DNA from: an uncultured archaeon | Lineage (GTDB): Archaea > Thermoproteota > Nitrososphaeria > Nitrososphaerales > CALBXV01 | DNA length: 14,493 bases | Direction of reading: 5' to 3' | Assembly (NCBI GenBank): GCA_937890045.1 | Contig: CALBXV010000471.1 | Location: 1-14,493 of the forward strand | In this document: one piece after another, positions 14,103 through 14,493 of the stretch | Layout: each line of letters begins with the position of its first letter | Position numbering within the stretch: position 1 is the stretch's first letter | Notes under the pieces: model-generated | What the model was told of the DNA's origin: nothing | What the model saw: only the letters and a program-made list of their open reading frames with translations | The model's database searches: none | Program-made: the position numbers and the translations under genes

Positions 14103-14493
14103 TCAAGCACTTTTTTTATAAAAAATAAAAACTGGTTCATATTTCAAATATGTCCCATTTACCTTCACAGAATTTTTTACCTTTTCTTGATTTACACCTA
14201 CCATAGAAGTCATTAGCATTTTCAATTTACCTTGATATTCACCACCTAACGATTCAATAATATCAATACTATCCTGTTCTAATGTATGATATTTATTTTT
14301 TCCTATTTTAATGTCTGCTATATTCCATAACAAATATCTATCATTTCTCAAATACTCATATGCTGTAGTTAATGTAGGTTTAAGAAAATTATCTCGCCAA
14401 TTATCATATGTAGGATACATCTTGTAAGATTGTTCTTCATCTTCTGAATATTGTTCTCTATCAAAATATGGTGGACTTGTAAATACCAAATCT
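14103..14493 (-). CDS. DNA methyltransferase, C-terminal part (5' end cut by window)
   Basis: The visible part begins at the window edge with DLVFTSPPYFDREQYS, motif IV of N4-cytosine/N6-adenine DNA methyltransferases with the canonical TSPPY. About 125 residues follow, with YDNWRDNFLKPTL, then YLLWNIADIK and YEPVFIFYKK. The TTG at 14489 lies inside motif IV and is not a start; the frame is open to the edge. No SAM-binding DPFxGxG motif follows, so that motif must lie upstream, outside the window. This makes the motif order different from that of the second methyltransferase. It is therefore a separate enzyme and not a duplicated or split gene. The stop is TGA at 14105-14103, followed by a 31-nt gap before the 64-aa gene. 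It probably modifies phage DNA against host restriction. Confidence 0.87.
   Translation of the reverse strand, partial: DLVFTSPPYFDREQYSEDEEQSYKMYPTYDNWRDNFLKPTLTTAYEYLRNDRYLLWNIADIKIGKNKYHTLEQDSIDIIESLGGEYQGKLKMLMTSMVGVNQEKVKNSVKVNGTYLKYEPVFIFYKKSA

Noticed and set aside
14487..14489. TTG at 14489 as the start of a short 128-aa methyltransferase
   Set aside because: It falls inside the conserved DLVFTSPPY motif and the frame stays open to the window edge, so the gene is cut by the window and does not start there.
12476..14493. The two methyltransferases as one broken gene
   Set aside because: Each has its own motif IV and they are separated by two intact genes; motif order differs, so they are distinct enzymes.

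Overview
The window reads as a piece of the genome of a T4-like contractile-tailed phage (myovirus), probably infecting a marine or other aquatic bacterium. Three things support this. The first is a run of recognisable T4-type baseplate genes (gp5-like hub, gp25 and gp6 wedge proteins). The second is a gp55-type late sigma factor. The third is the style of the accessory tail proteins (DNRLRE, PKD-like and LamG-like modules) and of the DNA methyltransferases, which I associate with uncultured marine phages. The DNA is strongly AT-rich. The host cannot be read from the sequence. No tRNA, rRNA, CRISPR array, integrase or insertion sequence was seen.

Right block (14493 down to 11507, minus strand): a tight early/middle-type operon. 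In transcription order it holds a DNA methyltransferase cut by the window edge, a 64-aa SH3-like small protein, an HD-domain phosphohydrolase, a second (beta-class) DNA methyltransferase, a 90-aa single-span membrane protein and a gp55-like late sigma factor. All of these genes except the first pair overlap by 4 to 11 nt, so they are probably translationally coupled. The operon ends at a bidirectional terminator (about 11475-11503).

Centre (11041-11505): one small gene runs the other way, on the plus strand. It encodes a 73-aa hydrophobic protein. It has its own candidate promoters (two perfect copies of the T4 late octamer TATAAATA), a leader hairpin followed by six T, a good Shine-Dalgarno site and two hairpins after the stop codon. 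Its G+C (40 %, counted by hand) is clearly above that of its neighbours. It has the architecture of a phage moron, or of a highly expressed stand-alone cassette, and is the most unusual element in the window.

Left block (11040 down to 1, minus strand): a late structural operon. In order it holds a 132-aa helical protein, a gp5-like baseplate hub/spike protein without a lysozyme domain, a 147-aa conserved-looking protein, gp25, gp6, a DNRLRE-domain tail protein, a 198-aa unknown, a 463-aa protein with a PKD-like C-terminus, and a giant protein of at least 1123 aa running off the left edge. The giant protein has a helical core resembling P2 gpI / T4 gp7-type wedge partners, followed by lectin-like modules. 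Spacing is 1 to 15 nt or overlapping throughout. These genes should together build the baseplate hub, the wedges and the attached fibre or adhesin layer.

A plausible programme follows. The right operon modifies phage DNA and makes the late sigma factor. That sigma factor would then drive late transcription of the tail operon and possibly of the small plus-strand cassette, where the late-promoter octamers are found.
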